Source: an uncultured Lachnospiraceae bacterium
GTDB lineage: Bacteria; Bacillota; Clostridia; Lachnospirales; Lachnospiraceae
NCBI GenBank assembly: GCA_910584685.1
Contig: CAJUAO010000017.1
Span: 6,294-70,293, forward strand
Length of the DNA: 64,000 bases
Reading direction: 5' to 3'
Part shown: positions 36,275 to 45,684 of the stretch, in pieces
How the letters are laid out: every line of letters starts with the position of its first letter
How positions within the stretch are numbered: position 1 is the stretch's first letter
Notes under the pieces: model-generated
Told to the model about the DNA's origin: nothing
Seen by the model: the letters and a program-made list of their open reading frames with translations, nothing else
Database searches by the model: none
Made by a program: the position numbers and the translations under genes

Positions 36275-39250
36275 TTAAAGTTTCATGTCAATATTATTTT
36301 TAACTTTTTTCTGACTTCCTGCTAAAAGCATTATGGAAATCATTCCGGTTAATACAAATAACAAAATATACATATCAGTTATGCTTACATCTCCTGTTTC
36401 AGGATTTTTTTGAGTATTGCTGTCTGACGTAGTGCTGTCATAATTTGGCGTGTCTGCTGCAGACAAATCTTTGCTTTCATCTTCTTTCTCTTTTTCTCTT
36501 ACTTCTAAGGTCGTTTCAACATCTCCCGCCGGATAGGAAAGCGTAACCTTATGTGTTCCTAAGGAAAGAGTATTCAGAAAAGTATCCCGCAGTATAATGA
36601 CTGTTGAGCCTTCCTCCAGTAAATAACAAGACGGATTTACAGTTATGTCGTCTATCTCTATACCCATAAACAGCGGAAGCTCTCCCGTACATTTAATAAC
36701 TGCCTTGGTATCTGCGCCGATAACGTATTCATAATCAGTTGTCAATGAAATAATTTCAGCTTTTATGCTTATTTCAACTGACATAGAATAATTCTCATAA
36801 TTGACAGTATCCATATATACGGCCTCTGCCGTAATAATACCTCCGGCAGGCAGCTTCATATCTGCTTCCTTCCATAACCAGCCCTCCGGCAGTGAAATAT
36901 CCTTTAACAAATTTTTACTGCCTGTTGCTTCTATTTTCATACTGCCATCCATTGGCATATTTTCAGGATTATTTTTCTTTGTAATCTCAAAGTCTGCCGT
37001 TGCCGTCAATTCCCAATAGTTTTCCGTTTCCGCAAATACGGCCTTTACCGTATATTCTCCGGCATCTGTAGGAATTTCTTTGGAATATGAATCATCTCCT
37101 GAATTTCGCAGCTTATAATAATATGCTACGTTATCAGTTCCATTAGTCTCTGATACAGGAACAGGAGCCTTGAAGTTTTTATTGTCCGGACTATACTCCC
37201 AGCCTTCTATTGAAACGGAGCAGCTTCCCTTTATTTTTGATACTGAAACAGTTATAAGAATATTTCCATATCTGTAAAGCTCCGTCTCCTCTGATTTAAC
37301 AAGAATAACACCTTCTCCTGCATTTTTAATGGTAACCTTACCGTCTTCATCAACCGACAAAACATTGTCTCCTCGGAAAACGGAATATTTTAACTGCGCA
37401 TCCCCATCACTTATAACATCCAAATAAAATGACCCGTCGCCATATTTTTTCTCATATTTTTCCGTTCCACAAAGATTTGGAGAAAACTTGTTTACATTAA
37501 ATTTACAAGGGTACCGGGTTATTCCTCCGTCATAATTTACGGTTCCCGTTACCTCTGCAATTATTTCATATGGGCCGGGCTTTAATGTTTCAGGTTCTAT
37601 ATTTTCCCATTTAAGGTATTCCCCCTCGCTTCCGTATTTCCTGTATTTATATGTAACATCTCCGTCTCCCTCATATCGGAGAAGAACAGGCTTTGGAACG
37701 GTTGTTCCATATTCATAATCAGGCATTTCCACCCAAAAGCCATTGGAAAATTCTTTTTTTCTTACCGTAACACTTGACTTAGGCTCCACTAAGGTATAAT
37801 TGCCGCTGTCCTCACCTATAAGTTTAAGGCCAGTAAATGTAACAGTTTTATTTTCCCCTGCATCGGGCGTTTCCATAAATGCCCTTACCTCTGATTTATC
37901 TAAGGCAATGTCATCAACGGCGCCGTACGCCGTTAAAACCCAGTGAGCCATATCAGTAACTGTTGCTTCGTCTAAAGGAACCTCATTGCTTCCATTATAA
38001 AAATATGACTGTAAAACTATATTTTCTACCGTAACTTCCTTTGGAATAATTTCTCCGTCTTCTATGGTAAATTCATCAGGTTCGGCATAGTTTTTCGCAT
38101 CACGACCAGTCATTGTAAATGACACGGTAATAACTTTATTTTTGCCTGCATTTTTAGAATCGTAGACTGCTCCTGCCGACAGCTTTACATCATCGCCTTC
38201 TACAAGATTATTAATTGTAACCTTAGGACTTTTCACACTGTCGGCTGTATCATAAACTTTGCTTTTCTCAATGTCTATATCTGCCTCAAGCGTTCTTGGA
38301 ATTATGGTATATTCCTGCATATAATAAAATGAATTATAGTGAATCTCGTCACTTGCCGTTACCTTCATATAGCATTTATATGTTCCTGCATCGGAAGGCA
38401 ATTCCTTAAGTCTTATATTGTTACTGTCCCGGTATTCTAAACACTCAACTCCACTGATTAAATCATTTACCCCCTCCCATTCAGGTTTTTTGCCTGTTTT
38501 GTCATATACAAACTCTGTCTGAATTTCTTCATAAAAAGACGTAATTTCAGAATGCGTTTTCAAATTTACTTTGCTGATATTATATGTTAATTCCTTTTCC
38601 CCATATACATTAGGTCCCTTTCCAACAAGCTTTACATATCCCGTGCCCAGCTCTATGCAATTTTTTCCTTCTACAAACTGCAGCTCATATGTATCCTCCG
38701 ACAGCGTATAACTGTCGTTACCTACAGAATAATCCTTACACATCACAGGCTCCCCTGTCCAAACAGGCGCAGTCCCTCCATTAAACCCTATAATTGCATT
38801 GGCTAAATTCATTTTAGAAATTTTATAACTGAAGCTGTTCTTTCCTTCTGCGAATTTTACCTTACCTGCAAGGCTTTCATCCAATACAATCTTTACGGTA
38901 TACTCTCCGGCATCTGAAGGAGCACCCGAAAGAGCCTCTCCTTCCTTATCATACCAAACGATAGTATAGGAATCTCCAATCACGTCATTAATCAAATTAT
39001 TTTTTAAATTCACATAAAAATCAATTTTTTTCTTCATATATTCATCAGATACATCCATAACAGGCGTCCATTTTATACCGCTTGCCCTACAGTGTACATA
39101 AATCTCTTCTACAGCAGCTTTAGCGCCTCCTTCTGCCAATTCTGCATGACTGTTAATTGACATAATGCATGAAATTCCAATAACCATGACCATAACACAT
39201 GCAAATATTCTTTTCCATTGTCCTGTTCTATTTTTCAAAATACATTTCAC
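36275..39250 (-). CDS. Large cell-wall-anchored surface protein with MBG/YDG-like repeats and NPETG sorting signal
   Basis: 991 residues. Residues 1-36 are a signal peptide (KRIFACVMVMVIGISCIMSINSHA). The body is beta-rich repeats of the MBG/YDG bacterial Ig-like type, recurring as PSDAGEYTVKIVL, PTDAGEYTVKAVF, PSDAGTYKCYMKV and KNAGKNKVITVSFT. The C-terminus has NPETG (949-953), a membrane helix and a KK tail, a sortase signal with N in place of L. It should be covalently attached to peptidoglycan or to a pilus. Ligand unknown. It diverges from the LytTR two-component genes across about 150 bases, so it is a plausible target. Confidence 0.82.
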   Translation of the reverse strand: MKCILKNRTGQWKRIFACVMVMVIGISCIMSINSHAELAEGGAKAAVEEIYVHCRASGIKWTPVMDVSDEYMKKKIDFYVNLKNNLINDVIGDSYTIVWYDKEGEALSGAPSDAGEYTVKIVLDESLAGKVKFAEGKNSFSYKISKMNLANAIIGFNGGTAPVWTGEPVMCKDYSVGNDSYTLSEDTYELQFVEGKNCIELGTGYVKLVGKGPNVYGEKELTYNISKVNLKTHSEITSFYEEIQTEFVYDKTGKKPEWEGVNDLISGVECLEYRDSNNIRLKELPSDAGTYKCYMKVTASDEIHYNSFYYMQEYTIIPRTLEADIDIEKSKVYDTADSVKSPKVTINNLVEGDDVKLSAGAVYDSKNAGKNKVITVSFTMTGRDAKNYAEPDEFTIEDGEIIPKEVTVENIVLQSYFYNGSNEVPLDEATVTDMAHWVLTAYGAVDDIALDKSEVRAFMETPDAGENKTVTFTGLKLIGEDSGNYTLVEPKSSVTVRKKEFSNGFWVEMPDYEYGTTVPKPVLLRYEGDGDVTYKYRKYGSEGEYLKWENIEPETLKPGPYEIIAEVTGTVNYDGGITRYPCKFNVNKFSPNLCGTEKYEKKYGDGSFYLDVISDGDAQLKYSVFRGDNVLSVDEDGKVTIKNAGEGVILVKSEETELYRYGNILITVSVSKIKGSCSVSIEGWEYSPDNKNFKAPVPVSETNGTDNVAYYYKLRNSGDDSYSKEIPTDAGEYTVKAVFAETENYWELTATADFEITKKNNPENMPMDGSMKIEATGSKNLLKDISLPEGWLWKEADMKLPAGGIITAEAVYMDTVNYENYSMSVEISIKAEIISLTTDYEYVIGADTKAVIKCTGELPLFMGIEIDDITVNPSCYLLEEGSTVIILRDTFLNTLSLGTHKVTLSYPAGDVETTLEVREKEKEDESKDLSAADTPNYDSTTSDSNTQKNPETGDVSITDMYILLFVLTGMISIMLLAGSQKKVKNNIDMKL

Positions 39251-39402
39251 TCCTTCTTTATTTTTTCATAGCTATTTTATCAATCCAAAATTTATAATCA
39301 ATACCCTTGGGATAAACAGCATTTTTCAGGGATAAAAGAAATAAAAAATAAATTGATTTGCCGCTTTATTTCGTTTATATTATTATACTGGAGGTGTTTT
39401 TT

Positions 39403-40131
39403 ATGAGAATTGCCATTGTAGATGATGAGGACGCCGAAAGCATATGTCTTAATAAAATGCTTAAGCATTGGGCTGACATTAACCGTATTGATATTTCCTG
39501 TGATTACTTTTTAAACGGAGACGACTTTTTAACTGCTGTCAGCCGCACAGGATATGATATGGTATTTATGGATATTTATATGAACGGAAAAACAGGAATT
39601 CAAACGGCTGTTCAAATGCGCAGCGTCTGTCCGGAATGCTGTCTGATTTTCCTTACGTCAAGTCAGGAGCACATGCCGCAGGCCTTTCCTTGTCATGCCT
39701 TTGATTATCTGCTAAAGCCCTTAAATGCAGAACGGCTTTTTAAAACTCTCTCTGATTTTCTTAATATATTTCCTGAAAATCAGCGTTACATTAACCTTAA
39801 TATAGGAAAACAGATGATTCCTGTTCTGTACTCCCATTTGGAATATATAATGGCTGACTCAAATTATTGTATTGTTCAGGCGCAGGAAAAATTCCGCTGC
39901 CGCATGCAGTTCAGTAAGCTTACGGAGTTGCTTGAAAAAGATGGGCGTTTCGTACATCTTAACCGTGGAATTTGTGTGAATCTGGATTTTGTGGAATCTA
40001 TGGAAGGTCTTACCTGCTATATGAAGAACAAAGTTACCTTTCCCATAAATACCAAAAAGAAATCAGAGCTTAAGCAGGTGCTGATTTCTCATCGTTTCAA
40101 TATCAGAAGAAAACAACTGTCAAAGAGGTAA
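39403..40131 (+). CDS. LytTR-family response regulator
   Basis: 242 residues. Receiver domain with Asp8-Asp9, phospho-acceptor Asp57 (MVFMDIYM) and Lys105 (YLLKPL); C-terminal LytTR DNA-binding domain (from about residue 135) ending FVHLNRGICVNLDFVES...FPINTKKK. It should bind direct repeats upstream of exported-protein or bacteriocin genes. The ATG at 39403 has GGAGGT 7 bases upstream; an upstream ATG lies in the leader. The kinase gene starts 5 bases downstream. Confidence 0.92.
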   Translation: MRIAIVDDEDAESICLNKMLKHWADINRIDISCDYFLNGDDFLTAVSRTGYDMVFMDIYMNGKTGIQTAVQMRSVCPECCLIFLTSSQEHMPQAFPCHAFDYLLKPLNAERLFKTLSDFLNIFPENQRYINLNIGKQMIPVLYSHLEYIMADSNYCIVQAQEKFRCRMQFSKLTELLEKDGRFVHLNRGICVNLDFVESMEGLTCYMKNKVTFPINTKKKSELKQVLISHRFNIRRKQLSKR

Positions 40132-40136
40132 AAACT

Positions 40137-41477
40137 ATGAAGCCTGCAGAATATATGAATAATGTTGCTTCATATGCAATTCTTATTCCCGGCGCCATAA
40201 TGTGTCTTGTCCCTGTAAGAAAGTATTTACGTATTTCCTTCAAAAAGCTTTCTCTGTTTCTGTTTACGGGACTGATTATCTACAGCCTTGTGATGCCGTT
40301 TGCGGAGCAACGTCTTACCATAATCGAGCCAAACGTTCTTTTCTTTCTCACCATTGCATTATGCTTTATAGGATATTGCATGGCAGTTAATTTAGAAAAA
40401 ATCAAATTATTATACCTGACCCTGTCTACCATGGCTATTCTTTCCTTTGGCGGACTTGCAAACTATATGGCATACGCATATGTAAAAAATTATGGCATTA
40501 AAAGCCCTTTCTATAATATCGGTCTTGTTTTACAGTGGATTACAACCATAATTCTTATGTGCCTTATCCTTTTTCCGCTTTTTTCCAAAAAAATTATATG
40601 GACATTAGAATACTATCACACAAAATCAGTGTGGAACATAATATGGATAGTTCCTGCCCTTGTTACCTTTGTTAATTATACAATGATACCTGTGAATAAT
40701 AAAAATGCAACAGTCGGCCGTATTTTCCGTTTATATATCCTTGTCGACTTTTCTATTTTGCTGCTTTTCCTTCTGTTTCAGCTTATGTTTTACCTGATTG
40801 TAAAAACTCTGATTGAAAAAAGCGAGAATGAGAAAAGAACACAACTTCTTCAAATGGAGTCTGCCCAGTATCAGCTTCTACTAAATCAGATTGAGCATAC
40901 AAGCAAGCTGCGTCACGATTTTCGCCACACTGCACATACGATTTTATCTCTTGCAAAGAAAAAGGATACGGATAAAATTATTTTATATTTGGAAGAATAT
41001 AACCATGAGCTTAATTCCTGCTCTCCTGATTTCTTTTGCAAACATTCTGCTGTCAATGCAATTCTTGCATATTACTCAGGCATTGCCGCAGGTCAAAGCA
41101 TTCAAACCGACTGGCACATTGAACTGCCTGAACAGATTGCCGTTTCTGACGTGGATTTGTGTACAATACTTGGAAATCTTCTTGAAAACGCCATACAGGG
41201 CTGTCTTACCATAGATTCAGGGCGTTTCATCAATCTGTCTGCTGATATAACAAAAAACGGTGAGTTGTATATTATAGCTGTAAACAGCTTTGATGGTTCT
41301 ATAAGACAGTCTGAAAGAAAATATCTTTCTACAAAAAAAGACGGCAATGGCATCGGCCTTATGTCCGTTTCATTAACCGCAGAAAAATATTTTGGAGTTA
41401 CCAGCTTCTCTCATTCCGAATCGGAATTCTATTCGGAGATTATGCTTAATCTCCCTATTCCTAAAGCGGGAACATAG
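40137..41477 (+). CDS. Sensor histidine kinase, GHKL family, partner of the LytTR regulator
   Basis: 446 residues. About six to seven membrane helices in the first 225 residues, a coiled linker, acceptor His260 (LRHDFRHTAHTIL), and a GHKL ATPase domain with ILGNLLENAIQGC and the G-box GNGIGLMSV. It is adjacent to the regulator gene with a 5-base gap, so they form one system. The sensor part is unlike that of the kinase at 26874. Ligand unknown. Confidence 0.9.
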   Translation: MKPAEYMNNVASYAILIPGAIMCLVPVRKYLRISFKKLSLFLFTGLIIYSLVMPFAEQRLTIIEPNVLFFLTIALCFIGYCMAVNLEKIKLLYLTLSTMAILSFGGLANYMAYAYVKNYGIKSPFYNIGLVLQWITTIILMCLILFPLFSKKIIWTLEYYHTKSVWNIIWIVPALVTFVNYTMIPVNNKNATVGRIFRLYILVDFSILLLFLLFQLMFYLIVKTLIEKSENEKRTQLLQMESAQYQLLLNQIEHTSKLRHDFRHTAHTILSLAKKKDTDKIILYLEEYNHELNSCSPDFFCKHSAVNAILAYYSGIAAGQSIQTDWHIELPEQIAVSDVDLCTILGNLLENAIQGCLTIDSGRFINLSADITKNGELYIIAVNSFDGSIRQSERKYLSTKKDGNGIGLMSVSLTAEKYFGVTSFSHSESEFYSEIMLNLPIPKAGT

Positions 41478-41568
41478 TAGTCGGTTACCAAAAATTCGGC
41501 TCCGTCAAGTCTTTTTTATCTTATATACCACTTCATGCTTACATCAGGTTTGGCTTTGCTAAGACTTT
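41478..41568 (-). repeat. Two degenerate minus-oriented copies of the dispersed repeat
   Basis: On the minus strand two blocks begin GATAAAAAAGTCTTAGCAAAGCC and GATAAAAAAGACTTGACGGAGCCGAATTTTTGG. They keep the AAAAAAGT head and part of the GCCGAATTT arm. They lie between the convergent histidine kinase and the DUF6106-like gene. Confidence 0.5.
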
Positions 41569-41569
41569 T

Positions 41570-42073
41570 TTATCTTTTAAGCTTGCTTGGAGCCTGCGTC
41601 CTTATTGCGCTCAGCATGTTTTCATTTGGCTCGAAATAAACCTTTGCCGTACCTGCCCCATATGGCGCAACCATTAGGTATACCCCGCTTTCATCTGTTC
41701 CTGAGGTAAAATCAAACGCTTTCATCTGCATATTTTTGTGATACATAGCGCCATAGTCGCTATTTAACGGCGCAATAACCTCACTCTTTTTTATATCGTA
41801 TGTCCCCGCTTTTTTTCTCTTGCTTTTTCCATATACAATATCTACGGTAAGCTCTCCGTTTACAAGAACATACTCATATTCTACGGAGGTCATAATAAAT
41901 ATATAATATACTCCATATCCCATTGCAAAGGCCGCAATAAGCGATATTATACCTATATGCGCAGCCATTATGTAGGTTATGATTATAGCCGAAACTACCG
42001 CCCCCACTCTTATTCCCATCTGCAGCATACTGCCTTGACGCTTTACTAACTGTTCAACATATGAATCTCCCAT
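41570..42073 (-). CDS. Membrane protein, DUF6106-like
   Basis: 167 residues with a pair of hydrophobic helices (about 20-60, VGAVVSAIIITYIMAAHIGIISLIAAFAMGYGVYYIFI) and then a soluble domain beginning VEYEYVLVNGELTVDIVYGKSKRKKAG. The VEYEY-GELTVD-KSKRKK pattern is shared by an uncharacterised Clostridia family that I associate with DUF6106; this label is from memory. Function unknown. It diverges from the spore protein gene across two repeat copies. Confidence 0.6.
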   Translation of the reverse strand: MGDSYVEQLVKRQGSMLQMGIRVGAVVSAIIITYIMAAHIGIISLIAAFAMGYGVYYIFIMTSVEYEYVLVNGELTVDIVYGKSKRKKAGTYDIKKSEVIAPLNSDYGAMYHKNMQMKAFDFTSGTDESGVYLMVAPYGAGTAKVYFEPNENMLSAIRTQAPSKLKR

Positions 42074-42195
42074 TTTTCTGTATTCTCCTTACTAAATTTT
42101 TAACAATAATAAAGGCCGCTTCAAGACGACACTTTATTATAACATATTTTTCCCCTTTAGTGTATATTTTTCTTTTAATGAGAAAAGATATTACA

Positions 42196-42430
42196 TATAA
42201 AAAAGTGCCAAGAGTTTTAACTCTTTTGGCAGCGGCACTTGTAAATTCGGCTCTGCCGAATTTACAAGTGCCAGCCGATATGCTGTCGCTTTAGAATTTT
42301 TCTATTGATTTATAAAGTGCCAAGAGTTTTTAACTCTTTTGGCAAAAAGTTTATACTTTTTTCGGCACTTGTAAATTTGGCTTTGCCGGATTTTAACTGC
42401 CAGCCGATATGTCAACGCTTTAGAATTATA
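42196..42430 (+). repeat. Two tandem copies of the dispersed structured repeat upstream of the spore protein gene
   Basis: Copy 1 (42196-42310): hairpin AAGTGCCAAGAGTTTT...CTCTTTTGGCAGCGGCACTT, perfect palindrome GTAAATTCGGC-TCT-GCCGAATTTAC (42241-42265), tail CAGCCGATATGCTGTCGCTTTAG. Copy 2 (42312-42430): the same hairpin with a 15-base insertion, palindrome GTAAATTTGGC-TTT-GCCGGATTTTA with three changes, tail CAGCCGATATGTCAACGCTTTAG. Some changes fall on opposite arms. Confidence 0.8.
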
Positions 42431-42484
42431 AATTAAAAAATATGCGGGAAGGAGGCTTTGAGGGCCTTTGAGTCTTATAAAAAT

Positions 42485-42703
42485 ATGAGTAAATATACAA
42501 GAAAAAACAGAAAACCTGATTTGAATAATTTAACTCCTGACGAACAGCTAAAATATGAGATAGCGGAGGAGCTTGGACTTTTGCCTGATGTGCTGAAAAA
42601 CGGATGGAAATCCTTATCGGCAAAGGAAACCGGAAAAATAGGAGGATTAGTCCGAAAGAAAAAAAGCGAGATGTCCTCGGCTGCAAAAAATGAAATGCAA
42701 TAA
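42485..42703 (+). CDS. Small acid-soluble spore protein, alpha/beta type
   Basis: 72 residues from the ATG at 42485. The signature KYEIAEELGL...NGWKSLSAKETGKIGGLVRKKK matches alpha/beta-type SASPs, which coat spore DNA in the A-like form and protect it. It shows that the organism can sporulate. The start is uncertain: the strong AAGGAGG (42449-42455) is 30 bases before this ATG and only 2 bases before an in-frame TTG (42458), so neither has good spacing. Tandem dispersed repeats lie immediately upstream and a terminator follows. Confidence 0.85.
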   Translation: MSKYTRKNRKPDLNNLTPDEQLKYEIAEELGLLPDVLKNGWKSLSAKETGKIGGLVRKKKSEMSSAAKNEMQ

Positions 42704-42704
42704 A

Positions 42705-42772
42705 AAACTGTCTGTTTAAGACAAGCCTTTGCAGTTATTGGCTTCTTATACAGACAGTTTCTTTTTTTCTTA
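42705..42772 (+). terminator. Terminator after the spore protein gene
   Basis: AAACTGTCTGT (42705-42715) pairs with ACAGACAGTTT (42750-42760), followed by CTTTTTTTCTT. It may serve the convergent AIM24-like gene as well. Confidence 0.75.
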
Positions 42773-42821
42773 ATTTTTTTTAATTATGTATATAAAAAAT
42801 ATATCTGATTTTTAGTTATTA

Positions 42822-43493
42822 TTAATTACTGCCAAAGCCTGCAAGTGATGCTGCAAGGGAGCTCATTGGCATAGTCTGGAGCCAGACCTTGCCAGGTCCG
42901 TGTACTACAGTATTAAAGAAGCCCTCTCCTCCAAGAAGCTTATTCTTAAGTCCCTGCACCTGTCTTATCTCCATCTGGCATGTGCTTGACATAGCTGCAA
43001 GATTTCCTGTGTCTACTACTATACACTGTCCCGATGCAAGCTCATATTCCTTAACGGCGCCATCTATCTCTATAAATGCCGTACCGTTTCCTGAAAGCTT
43101 CTGCATAATAAAGCCCTCTCCTCCAAAAAAGCCTGCCGACGCTTTCTTCTGAAAATATATTGACAGCTCAACGCCCATTTCTGACGCAAGAAATGCCGAC
43201 TTCTGCGCAATAATCTCATTACCCGGCGTTATCTGAAACGCCATTATCTGTCCCGGAAAGCTTGAGCCGAAAGCAACCAGACCGTTGCCGTTGTTTGGTC
43301 TGTAGATATTCTGAAACATAGACTCTCCTGAGAAAGCCTTGCTTAGCATCTTGCCTACTCCGCCGCCCTTTGTCTCCATATCCATATTCGGCGACATCCA
43401 AACCATTGAGCCTTTTTCCGTTATCATTCCCTCTCCCTGAGCTAAGGTACATTCAACTACCGGAAACGGTGTTCCTATTATTTCGTACTGCAT
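42822..43493 (-). CDS. AIM24 family protein (TIGR00266 type)
   Basis: 223 residues built of short beta strands with Gly-rich turns, the TIGR00266/AIM24 double-barrel pattern (QGEGMITEKGSMVWMSPNMDMETKGGG, QKLSGNGTAFIEIDG, LLGGEGFFNTVVHGPGKVWLQT). Bacterial members have unknown function. The ATG at 43493 has GGAGG 8 bases upstream. Confidence 0.85.
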   Translation of the reverse strand: MQYEIIGTPFPVVECTLAQGEGMITEKGSMVWMSPNMDMETKGGGVGKMLSKAFSGESMFQNIYRPNNGNGLVAFGSSFPGQIMAFQITPGNEIIAQKSAFLASEMGVELSIYFQKKASAGFFGGEGFIMQKLSGNGTAFIEIDGAVKEYELASGQCIVVDTGNLAAMSSTCQMEIRQVQGLKNKLLGGEGFFNTVVHGPGKVWLQTMPMSSLAASLAGFGSN

Positions 43494-43642
43494 ATTTTCT
43501 TCCTCCATAATTTATTCAATAATAATATTTTTTTCATTATAAATTTATCATATGCATTTTGAAAAACAACCCTCTTTTTGGGGGAATTTCTATACAAAAA
43601 AAGAGACAGGAAGCCCTCCTGCCTCTTTTAAAATTATATTTT

Positions 43643-45262
43643 CTACATCATTCCCATGCCCGGATTTGCCGGCATAGCAGGAGTATCCTCCTTGATTGTT
43701 GCCACTACTGACTCTGTCGTAAGAAGTGTAGACGCCACGCTTGTTGCATTCTGCAATGCGCTTCTTGTAACCTTAGCCGGGTCAAGAATACCTGCGTCAA
43801 CCATAGATACATACTCTTCCTTGTATGCGTCAAAGCCTGTTCCAACCTCTGCTTCCCTTACCTTGTTTACAATAACAGAGCCTTCAAGACCTGCATTCTG
43901 GGCTATTGCAAACAATGGAGAGTCAAGGGCCTTAAGAACAACCTTTGCGCCTGTCTTTTCGTCGCCGTCAAGCTCTGCTACAAGCTTTTCAACATCCTTT
44001 GCAGCGTGAATGTAAGCAGAGCCGCCTCCGGCGATAATGCCTTCCTCTACTGCCGCTCTTGTAGCATTTAAAGCGTCCTCCATGCGGAGTTTCTTTTCCT
44101 TCATCTCTGTCTCTGTAGCTGCGCCTACCCTGATTACTGCAACTCCTCCGGCAAGCTTTGCAAGCCTTTCCTGAAGCTTTTCTTTGTCAAACTCAGAGGT
44201 TGTTGTTTCAAGCTGGCCTCTTATCTGATTTACTCTTGCTGAAATCTCATTCTTGTCACCGCAGCCGTCTACTATAATTGTATTTTCCTTCTGTACCTTT
44301 ACGGATTTAGCCTTTCCGAGCTGCTCCATAGTAGTATCCTTAAGCTCAAGACCAAGCTCCTCTGAAATTACTGTACCGCCTGTAAGAACTGCGATATCCT
44401 TTAACATTTCCTTTCTTCTGTCACCGTAGCCAGGAGCCTTAACAGCCACTACGTTAAAGGTTCCGCGAAGCTTATTTACAATAAGCGTAGTCAAAGCCTC
44501 TCCCTCTACGTCCTCTGCAATAATTAAAAGCCTTGCTCCTGACTGTACTATCTGCTCAAGAACAGGTAAAATCTCCTGAATATTTGAAATCTTCTTGTCT
44601 GTGATTAAGATATAAGGGTCGTCAAGAACAGCCTCCATCTTATCCATATCCGTAGCCATATATGCTGAAATGTAGCCTCTGTCAAACTGCATGCCTTCTA
44701 CTAAGTCAAGCTCTGTAAGCATGGTCTTTGACTCCTCAATGGTAATAACGCCATCATTTGATACCTTTTCCATAGCGTCTGCCACCATGTTTCCTACCTC
44801 GTCGTCTCCTGCTGAGATAGCCGCTACTCTTGCAATCTGCTCCTTGCCGTTTACCTTGCTGCTCATTTTCTGTATAGCGTCAACTGCAACGTCTGTTGCC
44901 TTCTTCATACCTTTTCTTAAAATAATAGGATTTGCTCCTGCCGCAAGGTTTTTCATTCCTTCATTTATCATAGCCTGAGCCAAAACCGTAGCTGTGGTAG
45001 TACCGTCGCCTGCCACGTCGTTTGTCTTTGTAGCTACTTCTTTCACAAGCTGCGCTCCCATATTCTCGAAAGCATCCTCAAGATCTATTTCCTTTGCAAT
45101 AGATACGCCGTCGTTTGTGATAAGAGGCGTGCCGAAGGACTTATCCAATACTACGTTTCTTCCCTTTGGTCCAAGGGTAACCTTTACTGTATCCGCTAAT
45201 TTATTTACGCCTTCCTCTAATGCCTTTCTTGCCTCTGCTCCGTACTTAATTTCCTTTGCCAT
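43643..45262 (-). CDS. groEL: Chaperonin GroEL
   Basis: 539 residues of the 60-kDa chaperonin. Nucleotide-binding motifs TLGPKGRNV and GDGTTTATVLAQ, equatorial GVAVIRVGAATE, and the C-terminal GMGMM tail that lines the cavity are present. It refolds proteins with GroES. It follows groES after a 65-base gap under the CIRCE-controlled promoter. Confidence 0.98.
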   Translation of the reverse strand: MAKEIKYGAEARKALEEGVNKLADTVKVTLGPKGRNVVLDKSFGTPLITNDGVSIAKEIDLEDAFENMGAQLVKEVATKTNDVAGDGTTTATVLAQAMINEGMKNLAAGANPIILRKGMKKATDVAVDAIQKMSSKVNGKEQIARVAAISAGDDEVGNMVADAMEKVSNDGVITIEESKTMLTELDLVEGMQFDRGYISAYMATDMDKMEAVLDDPYILITDKKISNIQEILPVLEQIVQSGARLLIIAEDVEGEALTTLIVNKLRGTFNVVAVKAPGYGDRRKEMLKDIAVLTGGTVISEELGLELKDTTMEQLGKAKSVKVQKENTIIVDGCGDKNEISARVNQIRGQLETTTSEFDKEKLQERLAKLAGGVAVIRVGAATETEMKEKKLRMEDALNATRAAVEEGIIAGGGSAYIHAAKDVEKLVAELDGDEKTGAKVVLKALDSPLFAIAQNAGLEGSVIVNKVREAEVGTGFDAYKEEYVSMVDAGILDPAKVTRSALQNATSVASTLLTTESVVATIKEDTPAMPANPGMGMM

Positions 45263-45327
45263 GATTATATCCTCCTTAATTACATAAATTCAATGATAAC
45301 ATACTCATTAATTTAAGCTGATTATAT

Positions 45328-45594
45328 TTACTTTAAAATTGCAAGCACATCCTCTTCCTTTACGATAATGTACTCCTCGTCGTCAACCTTAATTGTATTT
45401 CCTGCATACTTTGAGTAGATAACCGTATCGCCCTCATTTATAACGTCGCTTTCCACTCCCTTTCCCACTGCCACTACCGTAGCCTCCTGTGGTTTTTCCT
45501 TCGCCTGTCCCGGCAATACTATGCCTGACTTTGTAGTTTCCTCAGCTACTACCTGCTTAATTACTAATCTGTCGCCTAATGGTACTAATTTCAT
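45328..45594 (-). CDS. groES: Co-chaperonin GroES
   Basis: 88 residues. N-terminal PLGDRLVIKQV, the mobile loop around residues 17-32 (EETTKSGIVLPGQ) and the C-terminal EEYIIVKEEDVLAIL match GroES. It caps the GroEL cavity. AAGGAGG precedes the ATG. Confidence 0.97.
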   Translation of the reverse strand: MKLVPLGDRLVIKQVVAEETTKSGIVLPGQAKEKPQEATVVAVGKGVESDVINEGDTVIYSKYAGNTIKVDDEEYIIVKEEDVLAILK

Positions 45595-45646
45595 AATAAA
45601 AGACCTCCTTAAAAAATACTGTTTCCTTTATTCCCTTTTTGGTTTA

Positions 45647-45673
45647 TTAGCACTCATTTGGTTTGAGTGCTAA
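45647..45673. promoter_or_regulatory. CIRCE operator (HrcA site) of groESL
   Basis: A perfect TTAGCACTC-N9-GAGTGCTAA inverted repeat. HrcA binds it and represses the operon until heat or unfolded protein occupies GroEL. The hrcA gene is not in the window. Confidence 0.97.
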
Positions 45674-45684
45674 CCCTAGAATGT

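Noticed and set aside
39358..39386. Promoter-like TTGCCG-17-TATTAT upstream of the LytTR regulator
   Set aside because: Transcription from it would start at or after the GGAGGT ribosome site, so it could not give a translatable message.
43656..45287. Long plus-strand open frames opposite groEL (up to 117 codons)
   Set aside because: They are antisense shadows of a highly conserved gene with biased codon use; no ribosome site or family pattern.
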